Below, piece after piece: positions 39,295-47,702 of a stretch of 64,000 nucleotides of DNA (positions are counted from its first letter, which is position 1; every line of letters begins with the position of its first letter). The notes beneath the pieces are model-generated. The model saw only the letters and a list, made by a program, of their open reading frames with translations, did no database searches and was not told the origin of the DNA. The DNA is from Fluviicola sp. (lineage in GTDB: Bacteria > Bacteroidota > Bacteroidia > Flavobacteriales_D > Crocinitomicaceae). The stretch lies in NCBI GenBank assembly GCA_031260455.1, contig JAIRJW010000007.1, forward strand, positions 1 to 64,000, in the 5' to 3' direction. The position numbers and the translations under genes were made by a program.

Positions 39295-39445
39295 GCAGAA
39301 AGCAATTTTTTTAACGTGTCTGAATCTAAAAACTATATCGTTTACTTTAATGTAGGTATGACTTAAATTTGGGGAATTATGTACTGTAAGTCAGATATCA
39401 CAATTTTTTATGATTATATTATTAATAGATAATGATTAGTTGTAT

Positions 39446-39453
39446 TATATTTG
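39446..39453 (+). promoter_or_regulatory. Candidate -7 element of the two-gene unknown module
   Basis: TATATTTG matches TAnnTTTG 67 bp before the ATG at 39521. Upstream there is a short inverted pair, TGACTTA (39359-39365) / TAAGTCA (39387-39393), possibly an operator. Both are consensus-level observations. Confidence 0.4.
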
Positions 39454-39520
39454 ATTGTTTAGATTTCTAATCTGAAAACAAATACAATGTTATAACTATT
39501 CATGGCATTAAAAGATCTAA

Positions 39521-40234
39521 ATGATAGATACTGAGGACAATTTAAAGGAATGCTTCAAGAAAGCAAAAGCAGTAAAAAAGCAGATTGAGAATGAACCTGA
39601 TTTGCAAGATACGATGGTTTCTTCTCTTCGTGAACTGTTAAAATGGTTTGGATTGTCGTTTCCTAAAAAAGAGGATAAAAACTTATGGTTTGCAGATAGA
39701 CCCTTGATATTGGAACAAAAAAAATATCTTGATGTCCTGATTGATTTGACTACATTAGTAAAACAAATGCATCCAAGTATTGAGAAAATGATTCACTTAG
39801 ATGATTTCATTGACATTGGTGCATTTAATGAAAGGGTAATGAGAGTTGCAATGACTTTAAAATATGTTCATGATGGAGCTATTCCATCTCAAGAATATGA
39901 AAAATTAGAATGGGAAGACAAAATTCGTTCGTTTGCTATTCTGCCTGAAGATTGGGATGGAGAAGATGCTCAAAAGGTTCCTAAGTCCAGGATTCTGGCA
40001 TCAATTGAATTTTTGAAAAATTTGAGCGTTTATTTGCCAAACTTAAAAATGGTTTATCCTTCTTGGATTGGTTCAGTAGGTCTAATCTACGAGATTGACA
40101 ATTACAAAATCAATGTTTTATTCTTATCGAAGGACAAAGTTGAGATTAGTGTTGTAGAACCTGATTCTACATTGAAATCACAAAAAGAATATGAAATTAA
40201 TATTGTAAAATCATTTGAATCTTTATTGGCCTAA
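39521..40234 (+). CDS. Unknown protein, first gene of an AT-rich two-gene module
   Basis: This 237-aa soluble protein has no recognised family. A helical N-terminal half is followed near residues 145-205 by ILPEDWDGEDAQKVP, IEFLKNL and then VYPSWIGSVGLIYEIDN. That resembles a small domain (NWDGyGA ... P.i.p...Gsi.leW) which I recall in proteins near toxin-antitoxin or phage genes. The gene is markedly more AT-rich than its housekeeping neighbours, suggesting transfer. Its stop is 3 bp before the next gene, so the two are surely cotranslated. Function unknown; a defence or toxin-antitoxin role is speculative. Confidence 0.75.
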   Translation: MIDTEDNLKECFKKAKAVKKQIENEPDLQDTMVSSLRELLKWFGLSFPKKEDKNLWFADRPLILEQKKYLDVLIDLTTLVKQMHPSIEKMIHLDDFIDIGAFNERVMRVAMTLKYVHDGAIPSQEYEKLEWEDKIRSFAILPEDWDGEDAQKVPKSRILASIEFLKNLSVYLPNLKMVYPSWIGSVGLIYEIDNYKINVLFLSKDKVEISVVEPDSTLKSQKEYEINIVKSFESLLA

Positions 40235-40237
40235 CCT

Positions 40238-40678
40238 ATGTCTTATATTAAATTTCCAAAAAATAAGGAAGTAGAAAATGAAGATTATGTTCTAAGAGTT
40301 GCTATCAAAAATCTTCATGTATCGGGTGGTTATGTAAGTCCTGAACTTTATTTACTTAGAGCTCGTAAGGATAAAAAAGATGAAGAGTCTATTTCAGTTC
40401 TTATTGAGAAACAACTTGCTATTACATCTAATTTAAAGGATGATGCTATTAATTCTGTTCCACCACCACCAAATAATCATCCTGAAAGAACCGTTTTTAA
40501 ACTAAATGCAGGAGAATTAAGAGAATTGCTCGTGGGAGTAACTCATACACCAAGTAAAAACAATGATGCTCATGGGTCTTTGCATGGTTATTTTAATCTC
40601 ATCAAAGCTGAAGCAATTAAGGAGATTGCTGTTGAGGTTGATGCAGTTGTTGAAGTCAATAAGTCTGAAAAAAAATAA
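40238..40678 (+). CDS. Unknown protein, second gene of the two-gene module
   Basis: This 146-aa soluble protein is charged, with a segment SVPPPPNNHPERTVFKL near residues 75-91, probably a flexible linker. Before it, LHVSGGYVSPELYLLRA suggests an edge beta strand; after it, TPSKNNDAHGSLHGYFNLIKAEAIKEI is helical with two histidines. I do not recognise the family. It is AT-rich like its partner, starts 3 bp after that partner's stop, and is followed by two candidate hairpins, so the pair looks like an independent transcription unit inserted between dapA and the DHH gene. Confidence 0.72.
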   Translation: MSYIKFPKNKEVENEDYVLRVAIKNLHVSGGYVSPELYLLRARKDKKDEESISVLIEKQLAITSNLKDDAINSVPPPPNNHPERTVFKLNAGELRELLVGVTHTPSKNNDAHGSLHGYFNLIKAEAIKEIAVEVDAVVEVNKSEKK

Positions 40679-40696
40679 AAATTTCATAGTAGGAGG

Positions 40697-40776
40697 TATT
40701 GTTCCAACAATATTTGGAGTGCTTTCAGTTTTTAAAAGTTCATTTTGGGGTTACTTGTGTTAAAATAAGTAATTCC
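40697..40776 (+). terminator. Candidate hairpins ending the two-gene module
   Basis: TATTGTT CC AACAATA (40697-40712, 7-bp perfect stem) is followed by TTTGG. A second imperfect stem is at 40747-40776 (GGGG-TTACTT / AAGTAA-TTCCC). Either could stop the module's transcript; neither has a long T run. Confidence 0.4.
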
Positions 40777-40802
40777 CTTGGTAAACGCCTCCAACATTTG
40801 TG

Positions 40803-40880
40803 CATTCGCAATTTGGTCTTCAGCATACGCAATTCGAATTCGCGATTCACATTCCGTATTCGTGATTCAGAATTAGTAAT
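40803..40880. repeat. Short degenerate repeats of an ATTCGCAATT-type word
   Basis: Within 78 bp the words ATTCGCAATT, ACGCAATTCG, ATTCGCGATTC, ATTCCGTATTC and ATTCGTGATTC follow each other immediately upstream of the DHH gene. Similar runs of near-identical short words are common in Bacteroidota intergenic DNA. They may be replication-slippage products or protein-binding sites. Confidence 0.5.
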
Positions 40881-40888
40881 TTTACAAA

Positions 40889-41893
40889 ATGGATCAGTCA
40901 CACGAAATACTCAGGTTAGTAAAACAGGCTCAATCCCTTGTTATTACCTCGCATAAATCTCCCGATGGAGACTCTATCGGAAGCTCCCTGGCATTGTTTC
41001 ACCTGTTTCACAAGTGGAATAAATCCGTCAAAGTGGTTCATCCGGATCCTGCACCGGCTTTTTTGCATTGGATCAAAGGTCAGGAGGCAATTATTGATTT
41101 CGAAACAAAAGAAGAAGAGGCGAAAACAGCACTGGAATCGGCGGATTTGATTTTCTGCCTGGATTACAATGAACCTTCCCGTGTGGGCGAAGCGATGGTG
41201 GCAGTTTTGACGGAAACAAAAGCTGTGAAAGTCATGATTGACCATCATTTGCATCCGGCAGATTTTTGTCAGGCAGTAATTTCCGACACTTCTGCATCTT
41301 CAACCTGCGAACTGATTTACAAATGGATTAAAGCTATCGCTCGCCTGAGTGATCTTGATGAAAATTCCTGTACTGCAATTTACCTTGGAATTATGACTGA
41401 TACGGGATCTTTTCGTTTTCCTTCCGTCAGTGCGTTTACTCATGAAGCAATCGGAGACCTGATTCGCAGAGGAGTAAAGCATTTCCTGATTCATGAAGCT
41501 GTTTACGATACCAATACGGTAGACCGCATTAAACTCAGAGGTTTTGCACTTTCGGAGAAACTGGTATGCCTGAACGACTTGCATGTGGCTTATGCTGCCT
41601 TGTCGGAAGAAGAATTGAACCGTTTCCATTACCAGAAAGGCGATACGGAAGGGTTGGTGAATCAGATTCTGGGAATTCAGGGGATTAAGATGGCAGTTCT
41701 GTTCATGGAAAAAGGAGGAAATGTTAAAATTTCCTTCCGGTCGAAAGGAGATTATTTCGTAAATGAACTGGCAAAAATGCATTTTAACGGGGGCGGACAC
41801 GCGTATGCTTCCGGCGGAATTTCGGATGAAAGCCTGGAGAAAACAGTCGAAAAATTTGTAACATTTGTAAAAGATTTCATTCCTGAAGTATGA
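40889..41893 (+). CDS. DHH-family phosphoesterase (NrnA-like oligoribonuclease/pAp phosphatase)
   Basis: This 334-aa protein has a DHH domain with metal-binding motifs ITSHKSPDGDSIGSSLAL, the lone Asp in CLDYN, and VMIDHHLHP, followed by GIMTDTGSFRF. The C-terminal DHHA1 domain ends with FNGGGHAYASGG. NrnA-type enzymes degrade short RNAs and 3'-phosphoadenosine 5'-phosphate. It overlaps the FKBP lipoprotein gene by 4 bp (ATGA), the head of a three-gene operon. Confidence 0.9.
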   Translation: MDQSHEILRLVKQAQSLVITSHKSPDGDSIGSSLALFHLFHKWNKSVKVVHPDPAPAFLHWIKGQEAIIDFETKEEEAKTALESADLIFCLDYNEPSRVGEAMVAVLTETKAVKVMIDHHLHPADFCQAVISDTSASSTCELIYKWIKAIARLSDLDENSCTAIYLGIMTDTGSFRFPSVSAFTHEAIGDLIRRGVKHFLIHEAVYDTNTVDRIKLRGFALSEKLVCLNDLHVAYAALSEEELNRFHYQKGDTEGLVNQILGIQGIKMAVLFMEKGGNVKISFRSKGDYFVNELAKMHFNGGGHAYASGGISDESLEKTVEKFVTFVKDFIPEV

Positions 41894-42402
41894 TAAAAAA
41901 AGAATGTTTTTTTTGCCTGCTGCTACTGTGTTCTTGCTCTGAGAAGGAAGAACAGCCGAAGCAGGTCAACTGGAATATGGAGAAATCCACCGAAATGAAC
42001 AAGGAACTGGCGATTGAACAGGATCTGGATATCGACCTGTATTTTGCCCGGCACGAAAACTGGGAAGTCAAACAAACAGGAACGGGATTGCGTTATGTCA
42101 TTTTCAAAAAAACAAACGGGGCAATTCCAAAGCCAGGTATGGAAGCCAAAACCCAGTACCGGATTACTTTGCTGGATGGCAGGGAAGTATATAAAACGGA
42201 AGCGGATGAATTCGATATTTTCCGTATTGATAAAAGTGACATGGAATCCGGGATTCACGAAGGAATTAAACTAATGCACGTGGGGGAAAAAGCCAAACTG
42301 GTTTTCCCCAGTCACCTGGCTCACGGTTTGGTGGGCGATCTGGATAAAATTCCGCCACTTTCACCATTGGTAGTAGATATTGAACTAATAGGAATAGAAT
42401 GA
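41890..42402 (+). CDS. FKBP-type peptidyl-prolyl isomerase lipoprotein (GldI-like)
   Basis: The 170-aa product has a short lipoprotein signal (FFCLLLLCSCSE) and one FKBP domain (residues ~60-170: GLRYVIFKKT, then FDIFRIDK, then GIHEGIKLMHVGEKAKLVFPS, LAHGLVGD). The arrangement resembles GldI of Flavobacterium johnsoniae, a lipoprotein isomerase needed for gliding. It overlaps the DHH gene by 4 bp and the next FKBP gene by 4 bp. Assignment to GldI is by resemblance; several residues of the canonical FKBP pocket differ. It likely folds envelope or T9SS proteins. Confidence 0.82.
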   Translation: MIKKECFFCLLLLCSCSEKEEQPKQVNWNMEKSTEMNKELAIEQDLDIDLYFARHENWEVKQTGTGLRYVIFKKTNGAIPKPGMEAKTQYRITLLDGREVYKTEADEFDIFRIDKSDMESGIHEGIKLMHVGEKAKLVFPSHLAHGLVGDLDKIPPLSPLVVDIELIGIE

Positions 42403-43274
42403 GATTGATGAATAATCTGCTGGGCATTTTACTTTTGTCAGCAGCGTGTACTTCGGGCGTGGATACGGAAAAAAGCACTCTGAAAGTGCCTTCTGAGCGT
42501 GATACGGGGAATAATTTATCGGATTCCGAAAAATTGATTGAACCGAAAAAGACGGTTGTTGATAAGAAGACTTTTCCAAATGGAATTCGTATTCAGTGGT
42601 TTGAGAAAAGTGAAGGGGAACCGGTAAAAGAAGGTTCTGTTTACGAGATCAACTTCAAAACCAAGCTCGAAAATGGTGAAGTTGTGGACGGAAATTACAA
42701 ACTGAAAAGAGACATGCTTCCGTTCCTGGTTGGTTTTGGAATGCAGACGCCCGGATTTGATTTGGCAATGAAAGAGCTGAGAGTAGGAGATTTCGTGGAA
42801 ATATTCATCCCGGGAAAACTGGCCCGTGGGGAAAAGGGAATTCCGGGAGTGATTCCTCCGAATGCACCGAATATTGTGATGTTGCGCGTGGGGCAGGAAA
42901 TAAGGCCATTGAAAACCGTAGATGGGGTAAAAGTGTGGCGACTGGAAGAAAATCCGGAAATGACTAACGCAAAAGTAGGGGAAAACTCCAACCTCGCGAT
43001 CCATTATTTTGTCGGTACAAAATCCAACCCGAGATATGATAATTCATATCAGAGAAATACTCCTTTCGGCTTCGGAATGAAAGATGTTTCGCTGATTCCG
43101 GGTTTGAAAAAAGGTTTGTTGAATACCAAGATGTACGACAAGTTGTATATTATAGTTCCGGCAAAAGAAGCTTATGGATCAAGAGGATATGTGGACCTGG
43201 TCAAGCCGAATGAAGATTTATTCTACGATATCATCATCATGGATGTAGACGGAAAATCAGTCGCAAAGAATTAA
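42399..43274 (+). CDS. Two-domain FKBP-like peptidyl-prolyl isomerase lipoprotein
   Basis: This 291-aa protein has a lipobox (LLSAAC, Cys near residue 14) and two FKBP-type halves. The first spans residues ~50-160 (FEKSEGEPVKEGSVYEINF, GFDLAMKELRVGDFVEIFIP, KLARGEKGIPG). The second spans ~165-290 (VWRLEENPEM, SLIPGLKKGLLN, AYGSRGYVDLVKP). The ATG overlaps the stop of the preceding GldI-like gene (ATGA). Tandem FKBP genes behind a DHH phosphoesterase appear to be a conserved Bacteroidota arrangement. Proposed role: periplasmic chaperone/isomerase for envelope proteins. Confidence 0.83.
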   Translation: MRLMNNLLGILLLSAACTSGVDTEKSTLKVPSERDTGNNLSDSEKLIEPKKTVVDKKTFPNGIRIQWFEKSEGEPVKEGSVYEINFKTKLENGEVVDGNYKLKRDMLPFLVGFGMQTPGFDLAMKELRVGDFVEIFIPGKLARGEKGIPGVIPPNAPNIVMLRVGQEIRPLKTVDGVKVWRLEENPEMTNAKVGENSNLAIHYFVGTKSNPRYDNSYQRNTPFGFGMKDVSLIPGLKKGLLNTKMYDKLYIIVPAKEAYGSRGYVDLVKPNEDLFYDIIIMDVDGKSVAKN

Positions 43275-43426
43275 AAAACAACATGCCGAAATGATCCCTC
43301 ATAATCAATTTATTTGCATCCCAGTATTTTAACTTTTGGTTTTTGAATTCTGTATTTTAAAAAGATATCAACTTGTAAATGGTTGGAATTAACGTTTTTT
43401 CGCAAGTGAAAATTGCCTTTTTTTGC

Positions 43427-43434
43427 TAGTTTTG
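43427..43434 (+). promoter_or_regulatory. -7 promoter element of the M23 peptidase gene
   Basis: TAGTTTTG matches TAnnTTTG 31 bp upstream of the ATG at 43466. Confidence 0.5.
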
Positions 43435-43465
43435 CAACACCCAGAAAATACCAAGGCATAAAACA

Positions 43466-44419
43466 ATGAACAAATTTCTTTCTTTCTTTCTTTTACTTGT
43501 TTCATTTTCGGGATTGGCTCAGACTCCGATCGATACCGTAGAAACTGATAAGGGTAAAATGGTTATTTACTCAAACAGAACCTGGAAATTCCTTTTGGAT
43601 GAGGAATTCGACGGAATCATGAATGAAGCCCTTTTTAACATTATTCAGGCAGATACCAATTTGAACCTCGTTCAGACCTGGGATAATAATGTTTGTTTTA
43701 CGTCTGAAAGAACCAACGATTTGTCACGTATGAATGACACACTCTGGCTGTGTCTGGTAGACGATTTGCACAAAGAGTATGTGCAGCCGGTTCCGGGAAT
43801 CGTTACTTCCCGTTATGGCTACAGAAAAGGAAGATACCACAATGGAATCGATCTGAATTTGCACGCCGGAGATACAGTAAAAGCAGCTTTTTCAGGGCGT
43901 GTACGTTATGCAAAATGGAATGACGGGGGGTTCGGAAACCTGGTGATTATTCGTCACTACAACGGATTGGAAACATTTTATGCTCACCTTTCCAAGCATT
44001 TGGTTGCGCCGGATCAGGAAGTGAAAGCAGGGGATCCGATTGGTCTTGGAGGGAATACGGGACATTCTTTCGGAGCGCATTTGCATTTTGAAGTGCGGTT
44101 CTACGATGCTTCGATGAATCCGGAGGAAGTTATTGATTTCGCTAAGAAAGAATTGAAAGACGAAAACCTGATGGTACATAAACGCCTGTTCAGACCAGGA
44201 GCCAAACCAAGCGATGAAGAAATTTCCGGAGAATCGATTGCTGCGGTACAGGCAAGAACAGAAGCAGTAGCAGCCAGAAAATATTACAAAATCCGAACCG
44301 GAGATACGCTTTCCCAGATTGCATCAAAAAGTAATACCACAGTTTCCACGCTCTGTAAACTGAACGGAATCCGACCGACAACCTTGTTACAGGTTGGAAG
44401 ACAGGTTCGGGTGAGATAA
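43466..44419 (+). CDS. M23 (LytM) peptidase with C-terminal LysM domain
   Basis: This 317-aa secreted protein has a signal peptide (LLLVSFSGLAQ). It has a ~90-residue N-terminal region, an M23 domain and a LysM repeat near the C-terminus ([18 protein letters not shown] to LLQVGRQVRVR). The zinc ligands are visible: His and Asp in YHNGIDLNL and the HxH in GAHLHFEVRF. The enzyme should cut peptidoglycan cross-bridges; LysM would hold it at the wall. Apparently a single-gene unit with its own -7 element. Confidence 0.92.
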   Translation: MNKFLSFFLLLVSFSGLAQTPIDTVETDKGKMVIYSNRTWKFLLDEEFDGIMNEALFNIIQADTNLNLVQTWDNNVCFTSERTNDLSRMNDTLWLCLVDDLHKEYVQPVPGIVTSRYGYRKGRYHNGIDLNLHAGDTVKAAFSGRVRYAKWNDGGFGNLVIIRHYNGLETFYAHLSKHLVAPDQEVKAGDPIGLGGNTGHSFGAHLHFEVRFYDASMNPEEVIDFAKKELKDENLMVHKRLFRPGAKPSDEEISGESIAAVQARTEAVAARKYYKIRTGDTLSQIASKSNTTVSTLCKLNGIRPTTLLQVGRQVRVR

Positions 44420-44576
44420 TTCCTGGAAGAAACAGGTAAATTATGCAGTCTCTTGAAAATCAAAGGACTTTTTTGTAATCGGAATCAGGAAGTTGAAAAC
44501 AAATAAATTTCGTCTGATTTTTTTCTGAGAGTGTTAAAAATTTGCATCGTAAAAGTGATTTGTCTAAATTGCTTTT

Positions 44577-45392
44577 ATGTCTTGTAATTACAGAATTGTT
44601 TTAGTAACTGACGGAGGATCTGATGCTTTGCTGGTTCCGATTGTCGGATTGAGCGCTCTTTCGCGCCGGATTCATGCTGTTGATATTGACCGTTCTCTTT
44701 ATAATTGGATTGATTTGCTGGTTGCATCCGGTGACAGTGTGCTGCTTGCAAGTTTACTGGCAAAACACCAGATTTCCCTGGTTGAGGAACTGGGAGTTCT
44801 GGAGAAACTTTTGAAGTATCAGAACAACGGATATAGCAAAGAAATGGTCTTCCGTTTGTTTGACGAAGGTGATACTTTGCTTTCACTGAGAAAACATTTT
44901 CTGTTTCTGACGTACGACGTGGATTCGGACGAGTTGTTCCAGTTTTCCGACAGCAGGCCCACGCAACAATCCATTAAGCTGGATTCAGTATTGAAGGCAT
45001 GTATGGGAAATCCAAACGAGCAGCAATTCATTAAGCTGGGCTACAGGCGTTTGATGAATGCCAGTCAGTTTACCCCGAATCCGATTCTGCAGGCCATGCA
45101 TTATGCCGACTGTCTGTACCAGGAAGATTCGGTTGTTATTGTGAGTATCGGCTCAGGAAAACACCGGGAGACGGACCTGGAGCAACAGTTCTCGGAACAG
45201 GCTCAGATTGAATTCGAACAGGAAGTACGCAATCACAAAAAATGGCACTATTTCCGCTTCAACCCGGAATTTGAACGGGATGATTCAATGGAAATCAAAA
45301 TTGAAAAGACCCGGACTTATTTTGAAGATGAAGCGCCAAATATGGAACGTTTGCTACATCTGATGGAAATTAAATCCGGAAAACTGGTTTAG
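44577..45392 (+). CDS. Patatin-fold protein lacking catalytic residues (probable pseudoenzyme)
   Basis: This 271-aa soluble protein keeps the order of patatin phospholipases. The opening VLVTDGGSDALLVPIVGL corresponds to the oxyanion-hole strand DGGGxxG. The helix IDLLVASGDSVLLASLLA lines up with the nucleophile elbow DLIAGTSTGGILALLLA but has ASGDSV instead of GTSTGG. Near residue 160, NASQFTPNPILQAM replaces the DGGxxxNNP motif, followed by VVIVSIGSGK. Both the catalytic Ser and Asp are therefore lost. This is an alignment by eye and needs structural confirmation. If right, the protein probably binds rather than hydrolyses lipid or acts as scaffold. Divergent free-living orphans are the alternative. 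Confidence 0.65.
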   Translation: MSCNYRIVLVTDGGSDALLVPIVGLSALSRRIHAVDIDRSLYNWIDLLVASGDSVLLASLLAKHQISLVEELGVLEKLLKYQNNGYSKEMVFRLFDEGDTLLSLRKHFLFLTYDVDSDELFQFSDSRPTQQSIKLDSVLKACMGNPNEQQFIKLGYRRLMNASQFTPNPILQAMHYADCLYQEDSVVIVSIGSGKHRETDLEQQFSEQAQIEFEQEVRNHKKWHYFRFNPEFERDDSMEIKIEKTRTYFEDEAPNMERLLHLMEIKSGKLV

Positions 45393-45784
45393 TAACTGTT
45401 AGGAAATTGTAAATGGAAAAGGTACATAACAACTTAGAATATAATTTCAGTTACTTAGGAGTTGTCTAAATTTTAGATTATAAATTTGTTATCGTGAATT
45501 TTTGGTTTAGACGAGGCAAATTTTGCAGGCATAATAGAATGATTCTGTCGAAATAGCGAAGCGTATTCAGCGATTCATTAATATATAATAAAAAAGTAGA
45601 GCTAAAAAACCGAACGAAGTATAAAACCAAAAGACAGATAATACTCCTTTTTAGTTCTGCTTGTATATTTGATATACTTGCTATTGTGACAACTCAAAAT
45701 TAATAGTAGATTTGTAAATCTAAGTTTCACATAAATGTTATTTAAGGCAATTTCCCAGTAAAAAATTCGTTTTACATAAAAAAA
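45393..45784. other. Non-coding left flank of the transposon, with a possible IS-end remnant
   Basis: No frame here is convincing. The sequence GGAGTTGTCTAAATTTTAGA at 45458-45477 looks like the end of an unrelated insertion sequence. The 8-bp target site TAAAAAAA at 45777-45784 marks the transposon boundary. Before insertion this DNA ran straight into the beta-helix lipoprotein gene now at 48709, so it likely held that gene's promoter. Confidence 0.55.
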
Positions 45785-45886
45785 GGTAATTATATACCTG
45801 TTTACACTTCTTCCTGAATAAGCATCCAGTACAGCCAAAATAATCCTAAATTTACGGCAACAAAACTATTTGCTTAAATTTAGTCC

Positions 45887-46494
45887 ATGAATGTTCGATT
45901 AACCAAAGATCAAAAGATTAAAATTGCCAATTCACAGGATGTCTATAATATCATGCAACAGATACTATTGCGTAAGAATAAGATCCGCAGAGGTCAGGTA
46001 GAAATCTCATTCTTTTTATTGAACTACTGGCACTCGGTCAACACAACCGAGTAAATATGAATCCGTCAGATACTTTTCGAATGGCTATTTACAAAATGGC
46101 TACCAAAGTAATTCTTGTACATAATCATCCAAGCGGTAGTATTGCCGTTTCGGAAGAAGATAAATCAGTTACTGATTATCTATATAAAGCTGGTAAATTC
46201 CTAAAGATCGATGTAATAGATCACTTGGTTATCTCTGAAAAGAAATTCCACAGTTTTGAAGATAGTGGGTTAATGGATAAGTTTAGAACTAGCGGTACAT
46301 GGGAAATAGTTGATAAAACAAAAGCTGATCTAACCGAAATGAGAACGCAAATCATTGCGGACAAAGCAACTAAGAAAACGGCTATTGAGATAGCTAAGAA
46401 AATGCTTATAAAAGGTACACCGGCAGAGTTAGTAAAAGAATACACCGGGTTAACGCTCCGGGACATAAACAAGATTCTGAAAGAGATAGGATAA
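45887..46494 (+). pseudogene. radC: RadC-like (JAB/MPN domain) gene broken by an internal deletion/frameshift
   Basis: The first segment (45887 on) encodes MNVRLTKDQKIKIANSQDVY and IRRGQ, the normal N-terminus of RadC-like proteins. The frame then runs to a stop at 46054. A different frame resumes with NLILFIELLALGQHNRVNM and continues intact through the JAB motif HNHPSGSIAVSEEDKS and a helical C-terminal tail to 46494. About ten residues of the beta strand (typically EYFWVVGL...) are missing at the junction. An ATG at 46057 could give a 145-aa fragment without the complete fold. RadC-like genes are common on mobile elements. Their function is unproven. Confidence 0.8.
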
Positions 46495-46527
46495 TAAGAA
46501 AGCTCCGATTAATCGGAGCTTTCTTAT
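46494..46527. terminator. 34-bp perfect palindrome, bidirectional terminator
   Basis: The sequence is a complete palindrome: arm ATAAGAAAGCTCCGATT and its reverse complement, giving a GC-rich core with A-rich and T-rich outer parts. It separates the converging radC-like and rhuM genes inside the transposon and probably terminates both transcripts. Confidence 0.82.
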
Positions 46528-47702
46528 TTATCTCCCTTATCCTTAGGATTGAAATTCAATGCTTTGTTTAGATTTTTGTTGAAATCGGAAAGCTTACTTT
46601 CCTCTAGCTTCTTTTTCTCTTTTGCCATTTCTTCTTTTAGAGAAATATTATTCGTGTTTAGTTTTGTGGAATCAATCCTTTCTATAGGCAAATTACCTGT
46701 GGTTGTAATGCCTTTAACAACATTGTCAAAGTCGGAAGAATATTCTCGATCTTGAATTACTCTAAATTTATCAAATTGATTTTCCGCGAAGTTCTTTGCA
46801 ACTAAACTACTGATAGACCCAGCATTTTTTAATATTTCATATTCATTAAATTGAAGGAATGCATCAAGTTTTTCAACCCAATCTTCCATAGTCATTAAAG
46901 CGTTTCTTTTAGCCTGAAGCTCTGCATAATCCAAATACATGTTAACTACTGTATTCAATTCAGATAACTCATCTTCTGTTAAGTAGTTTTTAGCAATGCT
47001 AACATCAGATTTTATAATCTTACCGTTTGTTTTTTGGCCTTTCCAGGATGTTAGATTCATATTTGGTTGTGTAGCATCCGCTCTAGTTCTTATTATTTCT
47101 GATGCGGTCTTTCCTGTTATTGCAAATTCTAATTTGTTTTGTGCTGTGGCATAAAACTTTTGTGTTGTTGGTGATTTAGGGTTATAGTCTACAGAGGTCA
47201 TGTATATGTCTGTTATCTTTTGGTAAAACCTTCTTTCAGACGCTCGTATCTCCCTAATACGCTCGATCAATTCGTCGAAATAGTCTTTACCAAACAGTGT
47301 TTTACCTTGTTTTAGACGTTCATCATCCATAGCAAAACCTTTAACAAGATATTCCTTTAAAATACTTGTTGCCCAAATTCTAAATCTTGTGGCGTTCTGT
47401 GAGTTAACTCGATATCCGACTGAAATAATAGCATCAAGATTGTAAAAAGATGTAATATAGTTTTTACCATCGTTAGCAGTTGTTTCCATTTTGGAAACAA
47501 CTGAATCCTCTATTAATTCACCTTCTTCAAAAACATTAGACAAGTGTTTACTAATTGCTGGTATTCCAACTCCAAACACCTCGGACATACCTTTTTGGGT
47601 CATCCAGACAGTTTCACTTTCTTTATCTACATAAACCTGTATACTATCTTTTCCATCCGATCCTGTATAGAACAAGAAGTTTTGAGTATTATCTAAATTC
47701 AT
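46524..47702 (-). CDS. RhuM-family protein (transposon passenger)
   Basis: This 392-aa protein is a full-length RhuM/virulence-RhuM homologue: KDSIQVYVDKESETVWMTQK, then a Bro-N/KilA-like winged segment (LSEVFGVGIPAISKHL-type, here MSEVFGVGIPAISKHLSN). Next come YNLDAIISVGYRVNSQNATRFRIWA, YQKITDIYMTSVDYNP, and a helical C-terminus. RhuM proteins are widely carried on mobile DNA; a DNA-binding or toxin-like role has been suggested but not shown. Its ATG overlaps the transposase stop by 4 bp (ATGA), so it is expressed together with transposition functions. Confidence 0.88.
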   Translation of the reverse strand: MNLDNTQNFLFYTGSDGKDSIQVYVDKESETVWMTQKGMSEVFGVGIPAISKHLSNVFEEGELIEDSVVSKMETTANDGKNYITSFYNLDAIISVGYRVNSQNATRFRIWATSILKEYLVKGFAMDDERLKQGKTLFGKDYFDELIERIREIRASERRFYQKITDIYMTSVDYNPKSPTTQKFYATAQNKLEFAITGKTASEIIRTRADATQPNMNLTSWKGQKTNGKIIKSDVSIAKNYLTEDELSELNTVVNMYLDYAELQAKRNALMTMEDWVEKLDAFLQFNEYEILKNAGSISSLVAKNFAENQFDKFRVIQDREYSSDFDNVVKGITTTGNLPIERIDSTKLNTNNISLKEEMAKEKKKLEESKLSDFNKNLNKALNFNPKDKGDK

